Shown here one piece after another: positions 31,577 through 44,999 of a stretch of DNA of 64,000 bases. The position numbers and the translations under genes are program-made. A model generated the notes under the pieces. It ran no database searches. It was not told the origin of the DNA and was given only the letters and a program-made list of their open reading frames with translations. The DNA comes from Magnaporthiopsis rhizophila (taxonomy: Eukaryota > Ascomycota > Sordariomycetes > Magnaporthales > Magnaporthaceae). Position 1 is the stretch's first letter. Each line of letters begins with the position of its first letter. Location: assembly GCA_003049465.1 (NCBI GenBank), contig PYSS01000029.1:186001-250000 (forward strand), read 5' to 3'.

Positions 31577-33822
31577 AGAAGAGAGCCAGGGATATTCATA
31601 TTTTCTTTTGTCACCCTTTTTTTTCCTCGGCACCGCCGGCCGGCTTGGAGTGCCCGCCAGGCAGCTTGGTTTTTCCGACGATAAATACCCATTTGCCTTT
31701 TTTTTTTTTTTTTTACTGTATACCTAGATCATACTGCTCCAGTTGCGCATCTCTTTTGTCACCTTTTTTGTTGCTTTACGGTCGGCCGAAGATCGGTTGC
31801 ATGTACTTGCAAGATATAGATGGTACACAGCATATAACAAGACGTAGGATTCTAGATTCCAAAAACGAGCACATTAGATTCGTCTGATACATGTCCTGCT
31901 CGCGTCTGAAATCCGGCCAGCGGGACATTGCGTCCGGACGCTGTGGCTCCCCAGTGGTCTAGACCCGAGTGCCGAACTGCTCTAGGCCTCCGTCCCATTG
32001 CACACGGCCAACGAACCCTCCCGCGACAGTCGAGCAAAACGAACACGACGGACGAAACGGGGAACGAACGAACAGACTTTCCACTGTTTGGTCTCTACCG
32101 GCCCGGCGGCCATGACGTAATTCGTCTGATCCCAGAAGTGCAAAACCTAGGTAGCTATTATCCCTCATCCAAAAAAAACATCTGAATTCACAGCGACGAA
32201 CAACCTTGCCCAAAAACATGCACGCCCAGTCAAGCCAGTAACACAAAAGAGGCCCGCAGAGGGATATCATTGCACCGAAGTGATATTTTTTTGGATCTTT
32301 TTTTCTCATTCTATAGGGGGTAGGGGTTTTGTTCGACACAGACCAGACCGGAAGAAGAGGTGTTTTTGCTTTTTTGACAGGGATAAGGAGATGGGGAGGG
32401 GACAAAGAAAAAAAAAAAAAAACCAAGTGGGTGATTTTGTCTATAAACCCCAGGCAAATCAAACCCCGGTGCAAGTAACAAAAAAAAAACAAAAAAAAAA
32501 AAAAAAAAAAAAAACCAGTTAAAGTGTAGGCGGGGATATCGAACACTCCGTATACCGTGATAGAACAGGGCTTGTGGGAACCATTTGTGCTAGGAAAGGG
32601 GAAAAAAGAAAACAGCAAAGAAAACAGCAAAGAAAAAAAAAAAAGAAAAAAAAAAAAAAGGAAAGACACGCTCAGGGCCCCCCGTCTCTTCGTTTTCTTT
32701 CGTCCTTCATACCAGACAAGCTTGCATCCCCAACCCCGACTTCCCCTCTCCCCCATCCCCTTGGCCGTCCCTTTCCCCTTCGCTTCCCCTTCCCCTTGCC
32801 CTCGTCGTGGCTGGCCCCTACCCTCCAAAAATGTCGTTTGCCCCAGCGTGACGAGAAAAAAAAGAAACAAAACAGAAACCGAGGATCCGTTCCAAGAACC
32901 GGCAGACAGAAAGAGGATGTTCCACCACCACCCACGCCCTTTTCAGGCGTCTTTGTTGGCTTTCCACGCCTCGCTCCGCCGCCTTGCCTCGTCTGGACTT
33001 TCCCCAAACACAGGAACATGTACATTATTTCCCAAGCTTTCCGCAAATGAGGTATTCTTTTTAATGCTCGCTCTCATCCTGATCGTGTTTTCTTCTTTGT
33101 CTGCCCGTCGCTCCTGGTCGGGGCCGTGGTATAAATCCGACGTCAGCCGACGTAGCCGCCTCCCTGCCTCCCAGCTCTTTCTATAAGGAAAACCAAACCA
33201 AATTCATGATGCGCAAGTATGAAGACAACTAAGTAGAAGATGTATAAGCTGCTTTGACAGGTGGCCCTGGAGCCCATCGCCACAAACCGTCCCCTGTGCT
33301 TTTTACCGATGCCTCCGGCCACAGTTGCTGGTGTACCGGTGCTCAATTAGTCGCGGCGAGGCTTCTCGACCTCGTCGCCATCAAAACACATCCGACCCTT
33401 GGAAACGGAAGACTCGGCTATACCCTCGCAAAGGCCCGGCCCGTTGGCTCGATTCTCGACAAGAGGCCGGTTCCGAAAACCCCGTCCTCCGTCCTCCGTC
33501 CAGCCAGACGAGCGATGCGTGTCCGTGTGCTGGGACGGTTGGTATTGCTTGCTGCACTTGACCAAGGTCGCCGCCCGGGGACGCTGGCGGCCTGCTGCGG
33601 CTGTTGCTGAAGACGTAATCCTGAACCAGAATGAAAGAAGGAAATGTCCAACATGACCAGAATCACACCCATCAAGGATCGAGCCGCGTCAGATTCAATG
33701 CGTTATCCAAAAAGTCACTGATGATCGCCAAAGGCAGGCGAGCAACCGCTCAAGGGGTCAGAGCAGAAGCGGGCCTAGGATCACCCTAGACATCGGTAAG
33801 CAAGCCGCGCTTGCTGAGCCCT
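31577..33822. other. Intergenic, 2.2 kb, two 3' UTRs and homopolymer tracts
   Basis: Convergent genes end on both sides. The region holds many A/T runs (T run near 31699-31715, A runs at 32407-32421, 32480-32514 and 32632-32659) and a C/T-rich segment at about 32700-32830. Open frames here are products of these simple tracts. No gene is supported. Confidence 0.5.
32480..32514. repeat. Poly-A tract
   Basis: Ten As, one C, then 24 As, in the convergent intergenic region. Confidence 0.85.
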
Positions 33823-35587
33823 TCAGCCACCCTTGCGGTCCGCCTCGTTCTTGGGCAGCTGCTCGCCATGCGAAAGCCCGTTGGTGGGGCTCTTGGCGTC
33901 ACTCGCCTTCTTCCGTGACTTGGTCTTTTGCCAGCCACTTCCACCGGCGCTCGCGCTGGCACTGGGAAGGCTGCCACCGTTCGTGATGGGTGAGTCGATC
34001 CGCGACGGCATGCGTGCTTGGCCCGAGTCCTTCGGCGACCCGTGCCCGTGTCCGTGCCCGTTCCCGTTGACACGAGGCGGCTGAATGCCGTTCTCTTGCC
34101 TCGGCTTCGCCTTCGACGCGTCGGCTTGCGCGTCTTTTAACGAAGAAGAGACGATGGCTCCGTTAGTGCTGCCAAGAACCTGTGTTGCCGGGCCATCGAA
34201 CTTGCGCACCATCGTTGGGGATGGCGTTCGCGTCTCATAGACGGGCGACAGGTGCTTGAAATCCGGCAGGAGGGTGCCCTGGGGAACCGCAAGGTCGAGC
34301 GGGGCGATGACACCGTTCCGAGGTCTGGTCGCAGGCGAAAGCGGATAGAGCGGCGACATGCCTCCATCGAATGTGCCCATTACCGTCATCCGTTGGTGAA
34401 CAGGCGGCGGGACGAACGAGTTCATGGCGGCTATCCTTTGGTTGAACGACTTGGCGTCTGGCATCTGGTTCTGCTGTGCCACCAACGGTGAAGACAAGGG
34501 CGTCATCGAGCCGTTGACCACGAGTGGCCGCTCAGGTACCACAGTCGTCGGCGTGCTTTCCACGCTGGACTTGTCCGGGGGTGACACATAACCGCCGATC
34601 CCGAGACCTTGCGAGACGTGCAGGGGGGTGTCGATGCTGCATGTCTCGGACGTAACGCTCTCAGACGGCTGGCGGCTCGAAGTCGCCGACGACGGGAGCT
34701 TCGAAACCGACCCGTTCACGACCAGTGGCCGTGCCTCGATGGACAGCTTGCTCGCGTTTCCGGTCGTCTGGGTGAGTGGCGACGATGATACCACCGGAGT
34801 GGCTCCAGTCCCCACCGAGTAGGCTCTCGCATGACCTAGAGGCGAGGGCGACCTCGACGTCCGCCGCATTCTCCTGTCCAGAATAGACTGCGGCGACTGA
34901 TCGGTCGACAGCCTCCGCCTGGCCAGTAGGTTCGGGCCCAGGTCGCCAAACGCAACGCCATTCGCGGCGCCGTTCGGGATGCTGCTGCTTTTAGGCTGCT
35001 GCTTCTTGACGGGGCTGGTGCCATCACTGATGTAGTATCCCACGTAGCCCGTGGGGCCTTCTTCTGGTGGGGGCGGAGAGTCGGACGACGACTTGGTGTC
35101 ATAGTCCGTGTCGACCGCGTCATCGCTCGGGACGAAGCTAAGAGGCATGCCGTTGGCCTGTCGCGCTTGCAGGACCGGGACGCCGTTCGCGTAGTCGTGG
35201 ATGCCGTTGACAACAGCAGCCTGAGAAGACGAGATCGTATAGCCGCCAACACCACCCTGAGTGGTCACTGAGGGCATCGGACTCCGAGACGCCGGCTGCG
35301 ACTGCGACCTAAGAGTCCCACTGCTCGAAGACCCGCCAGTCTCGCCTGTTACTGTATTCCTATGCAGGCTTCTCCTGAACTCCGTTGTCGCCGTGGGCGG
35401 GTTACCAGCCGCGCTTGCTGGAGGCGAGGGATACGTGTAGCCTGATGGGAAATACTGGGCTCCGAGGGGGACTTGCGGAAACAGGTATGTGAACTCGGGG
35501 CGGACTGGTGCAGACAGCGGCGGCTGGTCGAACGAGCCTGCCCGTGAACGATCTGTCGACTGCTGGCCTTGCTGGCCTTGCTGCTGC

Positions 35588-35627
<40 letters not shown>

Positions 35628-38179
35628 GCTGCTGCTGCTGCTGCTGCTGGGAAGCCACGCCGCTCAACCTCTGCATGTTCGCCATGACCTGATGTTGGGC
35701 AAGATGATGCGAATACAGCTGAAAGCGAAGATTCGGGTCATATTGTAGCGCAGTCCCAGCGAAGAGGGCCGGGTTGAGAAGCGCGTCGGCCGTTACGTAG
35801 GGGTACTGTGATGTCGCGACGGGCGATGCGTACCACTGGCCATCCTGACCCATCGTGGGCGCAAAGCCCGTCGTCGGGACCAGGACCGGGTTCGGGTTGT
35901 TATCATACGTGACACTCGACGAGGCCCGCCGGTTGTTACCTCGGCTGCGGTTACCACGGTAGTTGCCACGCCCGCCACGGTTCCCGTGCTGCTGAGACGA
36001 GCTCCTAACCAGGACTGGCCTTGGTGCGGCCGCGGGCTTCTGCCAGACACGCTCCTCCTCCTTGGGGAACACATACTGCTCGCAGCACTCGTCCAGTTTC
36101 GCCTCAGCAACAAGATCAAAGGCGCGCCGGAGCTCCTGGTGGAGACCCCTGAACGACGTGTCGTCGGCCGTGTTGCCCAAGTTGCGCACCGTGTTAAAGG
36201 GCTCCTCTACGCAGAGCATGTTGTTGAGCGCCAGGTGCCACTTCTTCTCCGTCTTGGTGATTTTCTTGCCCAGCCGTACTGACAACGCCCACTTGTCGTA
36301 ATCGAACTCGTGCGCGTAGAACTTGAAGAAGTGAAAGAGCAGCTCGCCGAGCGTCTCCTTGTTCTTCTCGCCGAACCCCCGTAGCTTCGACATGTCGTCG
36401 GCAAACTCACTCTTCCGGCCCGTCTCTGGCACCATCTTCTTGTGCGGACTCAGGTGGAGGGATGGTAATATTGGGGGACTCCTCAACTGGAGAAAGGCGA
36501 TTATCATGCATATCCACGTGTACGAGCTGAGTGTGCCACCGAATGCTGGAGGAGAAGCATATTATCAGCAAAGGCCAGTACGGTGGTTGCACAGGGACCC
36601 TTCCAAGGCAGCCAGCCCCAATTCCTCGTCCAAAAGCACTCACCTGCATCGTTGATAATCCTTCTCCGCGTCCAGTGCTTGATGACCATGGCCAGTGGGC
36701 GCACGCGCTCGTCGATGTCGACATACGTCAGGACCATACGGGTGTTCTCGAGGGCTAGGGTGTTGTTGACATTCATGTCGCACGCCAGCTGCAGCTCGGG
36801 GTCCCAGATCTTCACGATGGGAACCTTGGCCGAGGAAACGCAGACGACCTTATCCATCCCACCTGTAACTCACACCACAGGGTCAGCAGGCCAATCACTG
36901 GAGTCTTCGGATTAGGTTCGTCGGACAAGAGGACCGGAACATACGTTTCCGCAAAAGATCAGCAATCATGCAGACGTTCTCCAGCTCCTTCCAGTCCGTC
37001 GTGATGCATATGTCCACTACAAAAAAGACGCATATTTTGTTAGTTACTAAAAGAACTGCAGCGAGAGCAGTCACAAAACCGCCGCAGAGGAATCTGTGAA
37101 AGCGGCAACATACCGTCAGAATCGTCCGAGCACAACTTGTTGCCCGACGACCCGAAGAGATGCACCTTGATGTTGTGCCCCGGCCAGCCCTCGTTGAAGA
37201 TCATTTCCAGTTTCTTCACCAGCTTGGCGCGGTTTTCCTTGACCTTCTCCGTCGGTTTTAACCGGTCGTACAGCTCGCGCATGTCTGTGGTCAGCTTACG
37301 CTCCTCGTCCTCGGCCAGCTTGTTCTTGATCTTGCTCGGCTCCACCGGATCCAGGCGTTCGCCGCCGAGGCTGTAGGGCATGCGCCTTCTGCCGCGGATC
37401 ATGGCCGTCTCGAAAACACAGCCTCCCAGGCGTGGCGGGAGAGGCCGCAGCGACGCCATGTTGTTTCCGTTGGGGTCCGAGTATGTCGAGCGGGGCGAGT
37501 GGTTCTGTGTGGCCGTAGGCGACTGTTCGCGCGACTCAAACGAGAAGTTTCGGGCATGCTGGTGGGGCGTGGAGGGAACTGAGCTCGCCTGGGCGGGTGG
37601 TGGCCGTGGCGGCTGGTTCTGCTGCGGCTGGCGTGTCGGGCGAGACGAGTTGGACGACGGCGGCGGCTGATTGGTGGCGGCGGCGTCGGCCTGTCTCGAG
37701 GGCATCTTTGCGGTAACGGCGGGTTCGTTCCCAGCTATAACCGCGCGGTCGGCTTTGTCTGTGTTCTTCGGCAGTTTATTCCCATGGCAGGTTTGGTTGG
37801 CGCTCGGTTTGGACGACGGTGCGTCCTTGTTTGACACCTTGGAGGATGACCGCGACCTCGGCGCTGGCCCCGGGAGTGCGTAGCCCGTGGGCGCCGAGGG
37901 GGAGTGCGGCGAATTCGGCAGCAGGATGCCGCCGCCGCTCCGCCCTTCGGCAATCAGCTTGTTGTAGTTGAGAAGCTGCGTCTGGTAGACGACCGACTGG
38001 TGAGGGAACAATATCGGCAGGAGGTCGAGCGAAGTCGGAAAGAACGGGCTGGCGGCACCCTCGGTGGCCGGGCTCGCCACCGTGTCTGCTCCCGGGACCG
38101 TCACGACGGGCGCCAGGTGTGGCCAGGGTGTTGTGGGATAGGGATGCTTGGGCTCTGCTGTCGAAGACCGGCGGTCCAT
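33823..38179 (-). CDS. Non-canonical poly(A)/nucleotidyl polymerase (Cid1/Trf4-like), long low-complexity tails
   Basis: Four exons on the minus strand (38179-37114, 37016-36945, 36862-36644, 36545-33823) encode 1359 residues in full phase. The catalytic nucleotidyltransferase core is small: GSSGNK at 343-348 followed by DSDVDICIT, with the metal-binding pair Asp355/Asp357 formed across the first intron, and the third aspartate at 408 in LACDMNVNNTLALENT. The PAP/25A-associated domain follows (AFGGTLSSYTWICMIIAFLQ; EPFNTVRNLGN). Such enzymes add A or U tails to RNA in nucleus or cytoplasm. Before the core lie about 330 residues of Pro/Ser/Gln-rich sequence. After it come an RGG-like patch (HGNRGGRGNYRGNRSRGNN, a probable RNA-binding segment), a tract of more than 20 glutamines, and about 550 disordered residues. 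The RNA target is unknown. Confidence 0.9.
35563..35650. repeat. CTG/TTG run coding poly-glutamine
   Basis: Mixed CAG and CAA codons on the minus strand give more than 20 consecutive glutamines, then QGQQGQQ, in the poly(A) polymerase. The run of CAA units in the middle is flanked by CAG units. Confidence 0.9.
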
Positions 38180-39460
38180 TAAAATGGAACCGAAAATGGC
38201 CCCCCTCTTCCTAGCAACTTGTGCAATATCGATACAGGGCTGTAGAGCAATCTCGGCTGGTCTGGGGCTGAAGAGGCGAGGTCAAGAGTATAGGAGGCAG
38301 GGCGGGAAACACGTCGGAGAAGAGGGAGGGCGAGGCGTTGGTGCTTGCCGTATTCTTCTGCTTGGCGTCAACAGAGGGACGCAGTGTATGTCGGCCGGAA
38401 GCGAACTTAACAGCGGATCGTCGGAACCGAGGAGGAATGCCTTAGGCGCGAAAAACCAAGATGCAGACAAGACCCGTGGGACAGCAGCTGTTGTGGACAG
38501 AGGACGGGAGCCGGCCCTCGGCTTTCGAATCGCGTGCTGGCAAGCCCCTTGTTCCGGCAGCTCGGCGAGCGATGACTGTGAGAGGGTGACCCCAAGCTTT
38601 GGTTTGCGGTGTGGTCGGAACAAAGACGAAGCAGAGGCCAAACGAAGGACCGCGACGAGCGGTGGGCGGGCAGGGAGCCCTTTCTTCTCGATCGCTGGGT
38701 GGGGAGGGGGGTAGTGGGAGATCAGCCAGATCAGGGAGTCAGCGGCGCCGGGTTCTGCATCTGGGTGGGAGAGCGACGCCGGCAGCCGAGGGTGGTGGGT
38801 AAAGAAGGCGGAAGCGGTGGTTCGTCTAGGGATTTGGGGGAGCTGGGTGGTGGTGTGGTGGTGGTGTGCTGCAGTGTCAATGTGTGACAAAAATAAGAGA
38901 ATGGTCGACAGGGCGAATAAAGATGGGAAATTCGCACGGGCTGCTGCAGAGCAGGAAAGACAAAAGGTTCTGGTACCAAAGTACAAAATCGGAGGGAGAG
39001 CGAGAGAGGAGAGAGCGCGTGGGGCTCAAAGACAAAAAAGAAAAGGAAAAAAAAAGTGCCCAGAGGGAGTATCAAAGAAACAACAAACGGCACAAAAAGG
39101 AGGATAGGTCGCGTTCTGGCGCCGCAAGAGGGAGGCGATTGCGAATCGAGTCTTTGCCTGCAGGCTTGCCCGGCACTGCTGGACGTTCGAGAAATGCAGT
39201 TGCTGGCGGGCGAGGTGGAGGTAGGCTGGCAGGGAAGGGTCACGGTGTCGTGGGCCGTGGGCGCCAGGCAGTTCGAAGGCCTGGTCGGGATGCAGCACAG
39301 TGAAGTGGAGGTAGGCACTGGGAGCAGGCGCACTGGAGAGCAGCCCGTACTGGGTGACGCTGCGGCGGGCGGGTGGAGCCCGCGAGGGGGGCGCTGGTGG
39401 GGATCCCACCCCTACTCGGTACAGGGCATGCATGCATCAGTCACTTTTTGGTAGGTGGTT
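38180..39460. other. Probable long leader and promoter of the poly(A) polymerase gene
   Basis: On the minus strand this is strongly pyrimidine-rich at about 38.6-39.1 kb (GA-rich on plus), like the leaders of highly regulated fungal genes. A minus-strand open frame of more than 200 codons here has Ser/Pro/Leu composition and no family resemblance, and I do not call it a gene. Confidence 0.4.
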
Positions 39461-39529
39461 TCTTCTTTTTCTTTTCTTTTTCTTTTCTTCTTCTTTTCTT
39501 CTTTTTCTTTTCTTCTTTTTCTTTTCTTC
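39459..39529. repeat. TTTTCTTC-type pyrimidine microsatellite
   Basis: About 70 bases of T and C only, built from TTTTCTTC and related units, upstream of the poly(A) polymerase gene. Confidence 0.85.
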
Positions 39530-40013
39530 AGCACGCTCTCCGGCGCCATTTGAGACATCGACGCCGACCGACGGTTTTTTATGCTTGTATCCGGAGCACC
39601 AGAACTCGTACTAGTATGGATGTAGCCAAGGTACCTCGGTACCTGCCTCGATGGGGTGCACGGTACCCAGCCCTCCGCCGCTGCTGCCATATTTTTAGCA
39701 GGTACACCCCCGGCGTCCACCCCACATACACATTGGCACATTGAGCCCAGGGCGTGCGGGCTCCGTGTCTGCTTGCTCCGCCTGGGTTCCTCCTTCCTTG
39801 GGCCACGGCTGGCAGTGCTCAAACGCCCGCCAGCCCAGCCCTTTTTAGCCCATCCGTAAATGGCCTGTGCCGACGGGAGGCTTGGCCTGCGAGAGGTCAC
39901 CTAATGAATGCCTCGCTTCGAACCCAGCGGCACCGGCCCTAGTCAAGGCTGGCTTTGACAAGCGGCCAATGGTTTCCAAGCCGTGGCAGAGCCCGGTGAC
40001 AAAATGGTCGTCC

Positions 40014-40014
<1 letters not shown>

Positions 40015-40044
<30 letters not shown>
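40015..40044. repeat. Poly-A tract, 30 As
   Basis: An uninterrupted run of 30 As preceded by CGTCCC and followed by GCTGCTGCTGC. No gene is attached to it. Confidence 0.9.
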
Positions 40045-40047
<3 letters not shown>

Positions 40048-43000
40048 GCTGCTGCATGCTGCCCGGGCCGCCTGTTCGGTGAATTCGATTTTCATTTCTG
40101 CTGCAGCTTCAGTGGGGCCACAGGAACCTTGAAGGCGCAAGCGGCCATTTATTGTCCCCCGGAGAATCAAAAGTGCGGCGTTATCGAGCAGCTGCAATCT
40201 ACCCCCGTTTCGGGGCAAGGCTTTATTCGCGGCACTCTTACCAGCAGGCGCCGCCTCTCGGGCAGGAAGCCTTGGGGGCGCGGCCGAGATGGTGGTGACA
40301 ACAACGTGAGGCTTGGCCAAACATGGATATAATTGACGCAGTTTGCCCAGCACTCTGAATTGGGTGGAATTCCTTATTTGCCCCGTTTTCGCCCATGACT
40401 GACACCTCGAGGCAGAGAGTGTGCCCCGAGGTACCGTACCCAGCAAGGATCCAGCTCTCCCGCGCGTGTGCTGCACTTGGGCCCCTTCCCGGGGCAGGCA
40501 GTCAGTCCACTCACCGAGGCCGAGGTCACTTCGAAGCACAGCAGCAGATCATGCCCCGATCAAATTTGGCAAAGGACACACATCTCTTTACAGATCCGGG
40601 TGCTGTAGCAGTTCATGCTGCACCACACGAAAAGCAGCCGAGAATCAGAGAAACGGAGGACAGCAGCAGAGAGAGAGCAAAGAGGTTAGCGCGAGCTTGA
40701 GCCCAGCCATGGGAAGGGTCCTTCAGGAGCTAGCAAGCCATGCCGCCTTTCTCTGCTCAGACACTCTCATTTGATCCGCGCCTCCAAAGGTGACCAGTCA
40801 GCCCCTCTGCTCCGTCATCGTGTCGTCCAATGTCCTGATCCGTCTGGCAGGGGCCGAGTAATTGATGTGATGCGTTTGTGGCTGGCTGTTCCGGAATGGC
40901 CCCGTTACAACCTAAGAGCTGAACCGTCACCCAAAAGGCCCGCCCGTCAGGTTCGCCTCCTGGCATCAATCGTCCCAAAAAGGGAGCATTAGGGTCCGTG
41001 CACCACCACTGGCAGCTTCTCCCGGGGCTCGCTCCCATTCTGCGCGTCATCGCCAGTGTTCCTGAACGCCGCGACGTGGCTTCTCCCGCCCTGTGCCTCG
41101 TTAAGCTTTTGTCCGCATCTAGTTAGCAAGGCAGGCAACCAGACCGCCTTGGTCCGGTCAGCAGGTACCCATCGATCATCATGAAGCAATCTGAGCCATG
41201 CAGAAGCACATCCATGCCCGATCCAATGCCTCGGACAGGCGATGGAGGATGTGTGACGGGACTCGGAGGGGTCCGCCGCCCAAAATCCTCCAATTGTTTC
41301 GGTACGTTCCCCGAGCATGCACGTCGCCCTATCCGGCCGCGCGCGAATTTCGTGTCCAAATTTGCTGTTGTTTCGTCGATGGGCAGGCAAGGCCATGGAT
41401 CCCGATTAAGATGAGACAGCTCAGCCCAGATGTAGCTGACGCCCGCTTAATTGCATGCCCCATGCTGGGGGCAAAGCGGGCACGTAGCATAGCGGGCCTG
41501 CTGCAGCGTCGCGAGTCTGCATGGGACCCGCCCAATGCACCGTCGTATTGGCCCGTGTGCTGTTCTCCTGCGCATCCGGAAAAAGGGTCGCAAGCGTTCC
41601 ATGGAGAATCAATAAAGGGAAAAAGGGAGGGCCATGCCGCCAATGAAAACACTTTAACGTCCTGCGCTCTGCACCAAGTATTAATTACCACTTTTGGGTC
41701 GTTGCTGGGCAAAAAGAGACTAGAAGGGCGATCCGAACTCGGATTGGATCTTCCCCAAGGCCAGCACCCCGGAACCGTCATTGTCTGGTCCGCCCCGTGA
41801 TATCCGCACTGCCTGGCCAGATATTCCCCGGCGGTTCTCTGGGTACCCCTCCCTCCAGGCATGCATATCGAACTCGCATATGAGGAGCGCGGCTGTGTCC
41901 GATTGTCTCGTGGTCGCTTCCATCCGCGCTTCCCTGGTAGATAATTAACCTACCTATACGGGCCCCACAATGTCCTGTTTGTGGAAGAAACATCTGACGT
42001 GCACTTGCTTGGTCTCCTCGCTTGCCCACGACATGACAAACCACCCCCGTCTGCCATCCATCCCCAGCGATTGCGCCCGCCCATCCACCACCTCGCCACC
42101 TCCCGTCGCGGGAAAGGAGGACAGGTTTGGGAGGAATGGTGAGCTGGTCACATCACATCACCTTACTGTTGTCTGTGCCGCCCGCCTGCGCCAGCGCCGC
42201 CGCTGTGCTCCGCGCAATGGGGTGGAGAGACTTGGCTGACATCCATGCTTTGGCCATCCAGCTGCCTGCTCTGTACGGTTGCCTGTGGGCTAGTGTGGGT
42301 GTGTATCTTTTTGCCCGCAGAACGCAAGGCTGACAGGCCACCAAGACGCCGTCCGGGGAAAGGACCGATAGGCGATGTCATCAGCTAAAAATGGAAAAGG
42401 AACTGTGGAGGGGGTTGCAAACTCCCCTCGCTACTACGTAATTGCCTGCTGGCGTGATGGGACGACATATGCAGGTGCAGGCGTTGGGCAATTTTTGTTG
42501 CTGACGCTTCAATGAGCCTTTCCAATGATGGGAGACCTGTGATGGAGGATTAGCTGGTTTAGGCATTGGTCCCGTTCAACGCACACATACCACAGCTCGA
42601 TGCTGACCAAGTCTACTACTTACTATACCTCCCGTATCCCCACGCGGACGGTTACTAACGTCCGGCAACGAGACCGGATGCCGGTACATACGGCAGGTCA
42701 GCATCACAATGGGTATGGTCGATTTCTAGTTCTTAAGAGTATCGACCAAACGAGCAAGTGCTGACAGGATCACTCTTACAAAGTTGTACAAGCAGATCCC
42801 ATCAGCGCAGTAGGCGAAGCAAGAAGCTCAGATCTCCTCTCTCCCTTCCAGATGCCGGCCGCACCGTGTACTGCGACTTTAGCCGTTGACTTCAGGTGTG
42901 CTCAGCTCTGGGCTTGGCGAGCGGCTTGGCTTCCATCTCTCTTGCTTTCCTGCTTTTCTCCCCTCCCTCACACACCCTTTTTCCCCTCCCATTCTACCAC

Positions 43001-44410
43001 CGCACTCTTTTTTCCCCGATGCGAAGAAAACCTGAATAAACTGCCCATGAAAAACAAAAGTCTATTATCGGATGGGCGCAGATCCCCCAGCAGACATCCC
43101 TGACGGGGCCGAGATCGACCCGGGACCGGAAACGTTTTGCATTGAAATTGCGTTGCGGTTTTTCATGTGCCCTATTTGCTTGACAGCCTTGTCGCCACCG
43201 TTATGTGCTGGGGCGGTTTTATTCTCCACTGACTCCCTGAGTGTGTCACGTGCGGACTGTCTCCTCCGCAGAACCTATCGCAACAAAGCGCCATGCACCC
43301 CCTCCCCTCCAATACCCCGCGGCGTGATATAGGTAGGAACCATGTTCTGCATGTTGCAGAACTCCTCTCCCGCTTTTTGGACGAACGTGGAGGTGTGGGT
43401 GCCAAGGCCCTGCTGTGCTTGCTTCTTTGACGCACCTTAGCCAGAGCTGCCTTTTGCCTGAGCCCACCTTTGTTCATCGAGGCCAGCCTCTGAACCAACG
43501 TTTGATGAAAGGGCATGGAACACACCCGGAGCAAAAGGGAAAAAAAAATTCAGGCCGTCGGGACTGGATCCAGGGCTGCCCGACAGAAAAAAAAAAAAAA
43601 AAACGCTGGCCGCGGCAATGCTGCATTCTCCGGTGACTCAGCACCGGCCGTTAGCTTCCACGGTGATCGGACTAAATCCCTTTGACATTAGCAGCCCCCA
43701 TCCGAGAAACACACGGCATTAGAGTCGCGTTTGCCTGCCGGGACGGGAATCGTCCAGAACGAAAACAACGCAAAAGAAACCCCAAACCCGGCACCTCAGC
43801 ACAGCCAAACAAGCCGTCCGTGTTTGTGTGGTGTGAAACAGGAAACAGTGAGTCCAGTAGACGGCTTTCTCGGCCATTGGTCGAACCCCTTGTTTTCCAT
43901 GCTCCTGACTTGCCGCCTGCTTGGGGAAGAGCGCTGGGCCGTGAAATCAATGTCTCAGCGGCACGCTCTCGCGCGGTTGCTGCAGCGCTCCATGTCCTAT
44001 AGCACACTGCACCTGCATTTTCTTGTCGCGTATGTTGCTTGCTTCATTCTTCTCCATGGCGGCCGGTTCCTCTTTCTGTGTTTTCTCTTCACACTCCCGA
44101 ATCGCGCGGAAACTGCCCATCCGACCGCAAAACCGGGGTGCCCTTCCCTGCCATGCCTGCCCATATCAAGCTCAATCGAACATTATGTTGCCTTTGGTGC
44201 GGGACCACCTGCCCGATGGAAATCGCCACCCTCCGGGCATGCCCCCGCCCACGCTGCCCGTTTGAAGGGGGCCGCATGGAATCATGCATCGATTGGTCAG
44301 GGTTGGCTTTTTTCATCTGACCGTTTTGCTTCTGCTTTTTGGCCTGCTGTGCTTCGCTTGCAGGTTGCACCGTGAGGTGTGGGAGAGACCAGGCGTTGTC
44401 CAACCTAACC

Positions 44411-44442
44411 CACATGCACACACACACACACACGCACACGCC
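44411..44442. repeat. CA dinucleotide microsatellite
   Basis: Eight CA units with imperfect CA/CG units on both sides. Confidence 0.85.
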
Positions 44443-44999
44443 CACATTGGACGACGGGCAATCTGCGCCGTGCCACCCTCGCCAAGTCGTGCTTCGATGA
44501 CGTCGTGGTAGGTTGTCGGGACGTCCACGAGGGCCACCCGAGAGGCTGGAGCCGCGTGGACAATACATACATATGCTCCCCATCCGGCCTGTGTCGACCC
44601 GCTTTCCGGACATTCATGTGCGTCCCGTTCTTGTTTATTTGCTTTCCAGGCACGTAGGGAGGACGGGACCTAGGAAGCGAAGGCAACAGCAATTCGGCTG
44701 CTATAATTATCGTGAGCACGTTGACGCGTCTGCTCTTGCCTTGGCATCACATACATATAGCTACTCGCGCGTCTGCCGGCAGCCCAAGCCAGGTTTTACG
44801 GCTAATTACGCATTTCTCCATTGCCCCTCTTCCTGTCCCGCGGCGGTGGCGAGGACGGCGGCCAGCCGAGGCTATGCACCCCAAGCCCGATGTGACGGCA
44901 TGCCGGTAATATAAACCCCAGGAAGCCAAAACCAGGGCGGCAATCAAAGCTGCCGAGTGGTGGAATCATGGGCCTTTTCTTTTTTCTGTGCAGACGGCC

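Noticed and set aside
31959..32870. Minus-strand frame of about 300 codons with long Phe runs
   Set aside because: Poly-A/T and G/A-rich simple sequence reads as Phe, Leu and Gly runs; not a protein.
38282..38986. Minus-strand open frame of 234 codons upstream of the poly(A) polymerase
   Set aside because: Ser/Pro/Leu/His composition follows from a pyrimidine-rich leader; no domain and no conserved pattern.
43731..44375. Plus-strand open frame of 214 codons in the gene-poor region
   Set aside because: No domain, uneven composition, and no supporting splice pattern or codon bias.
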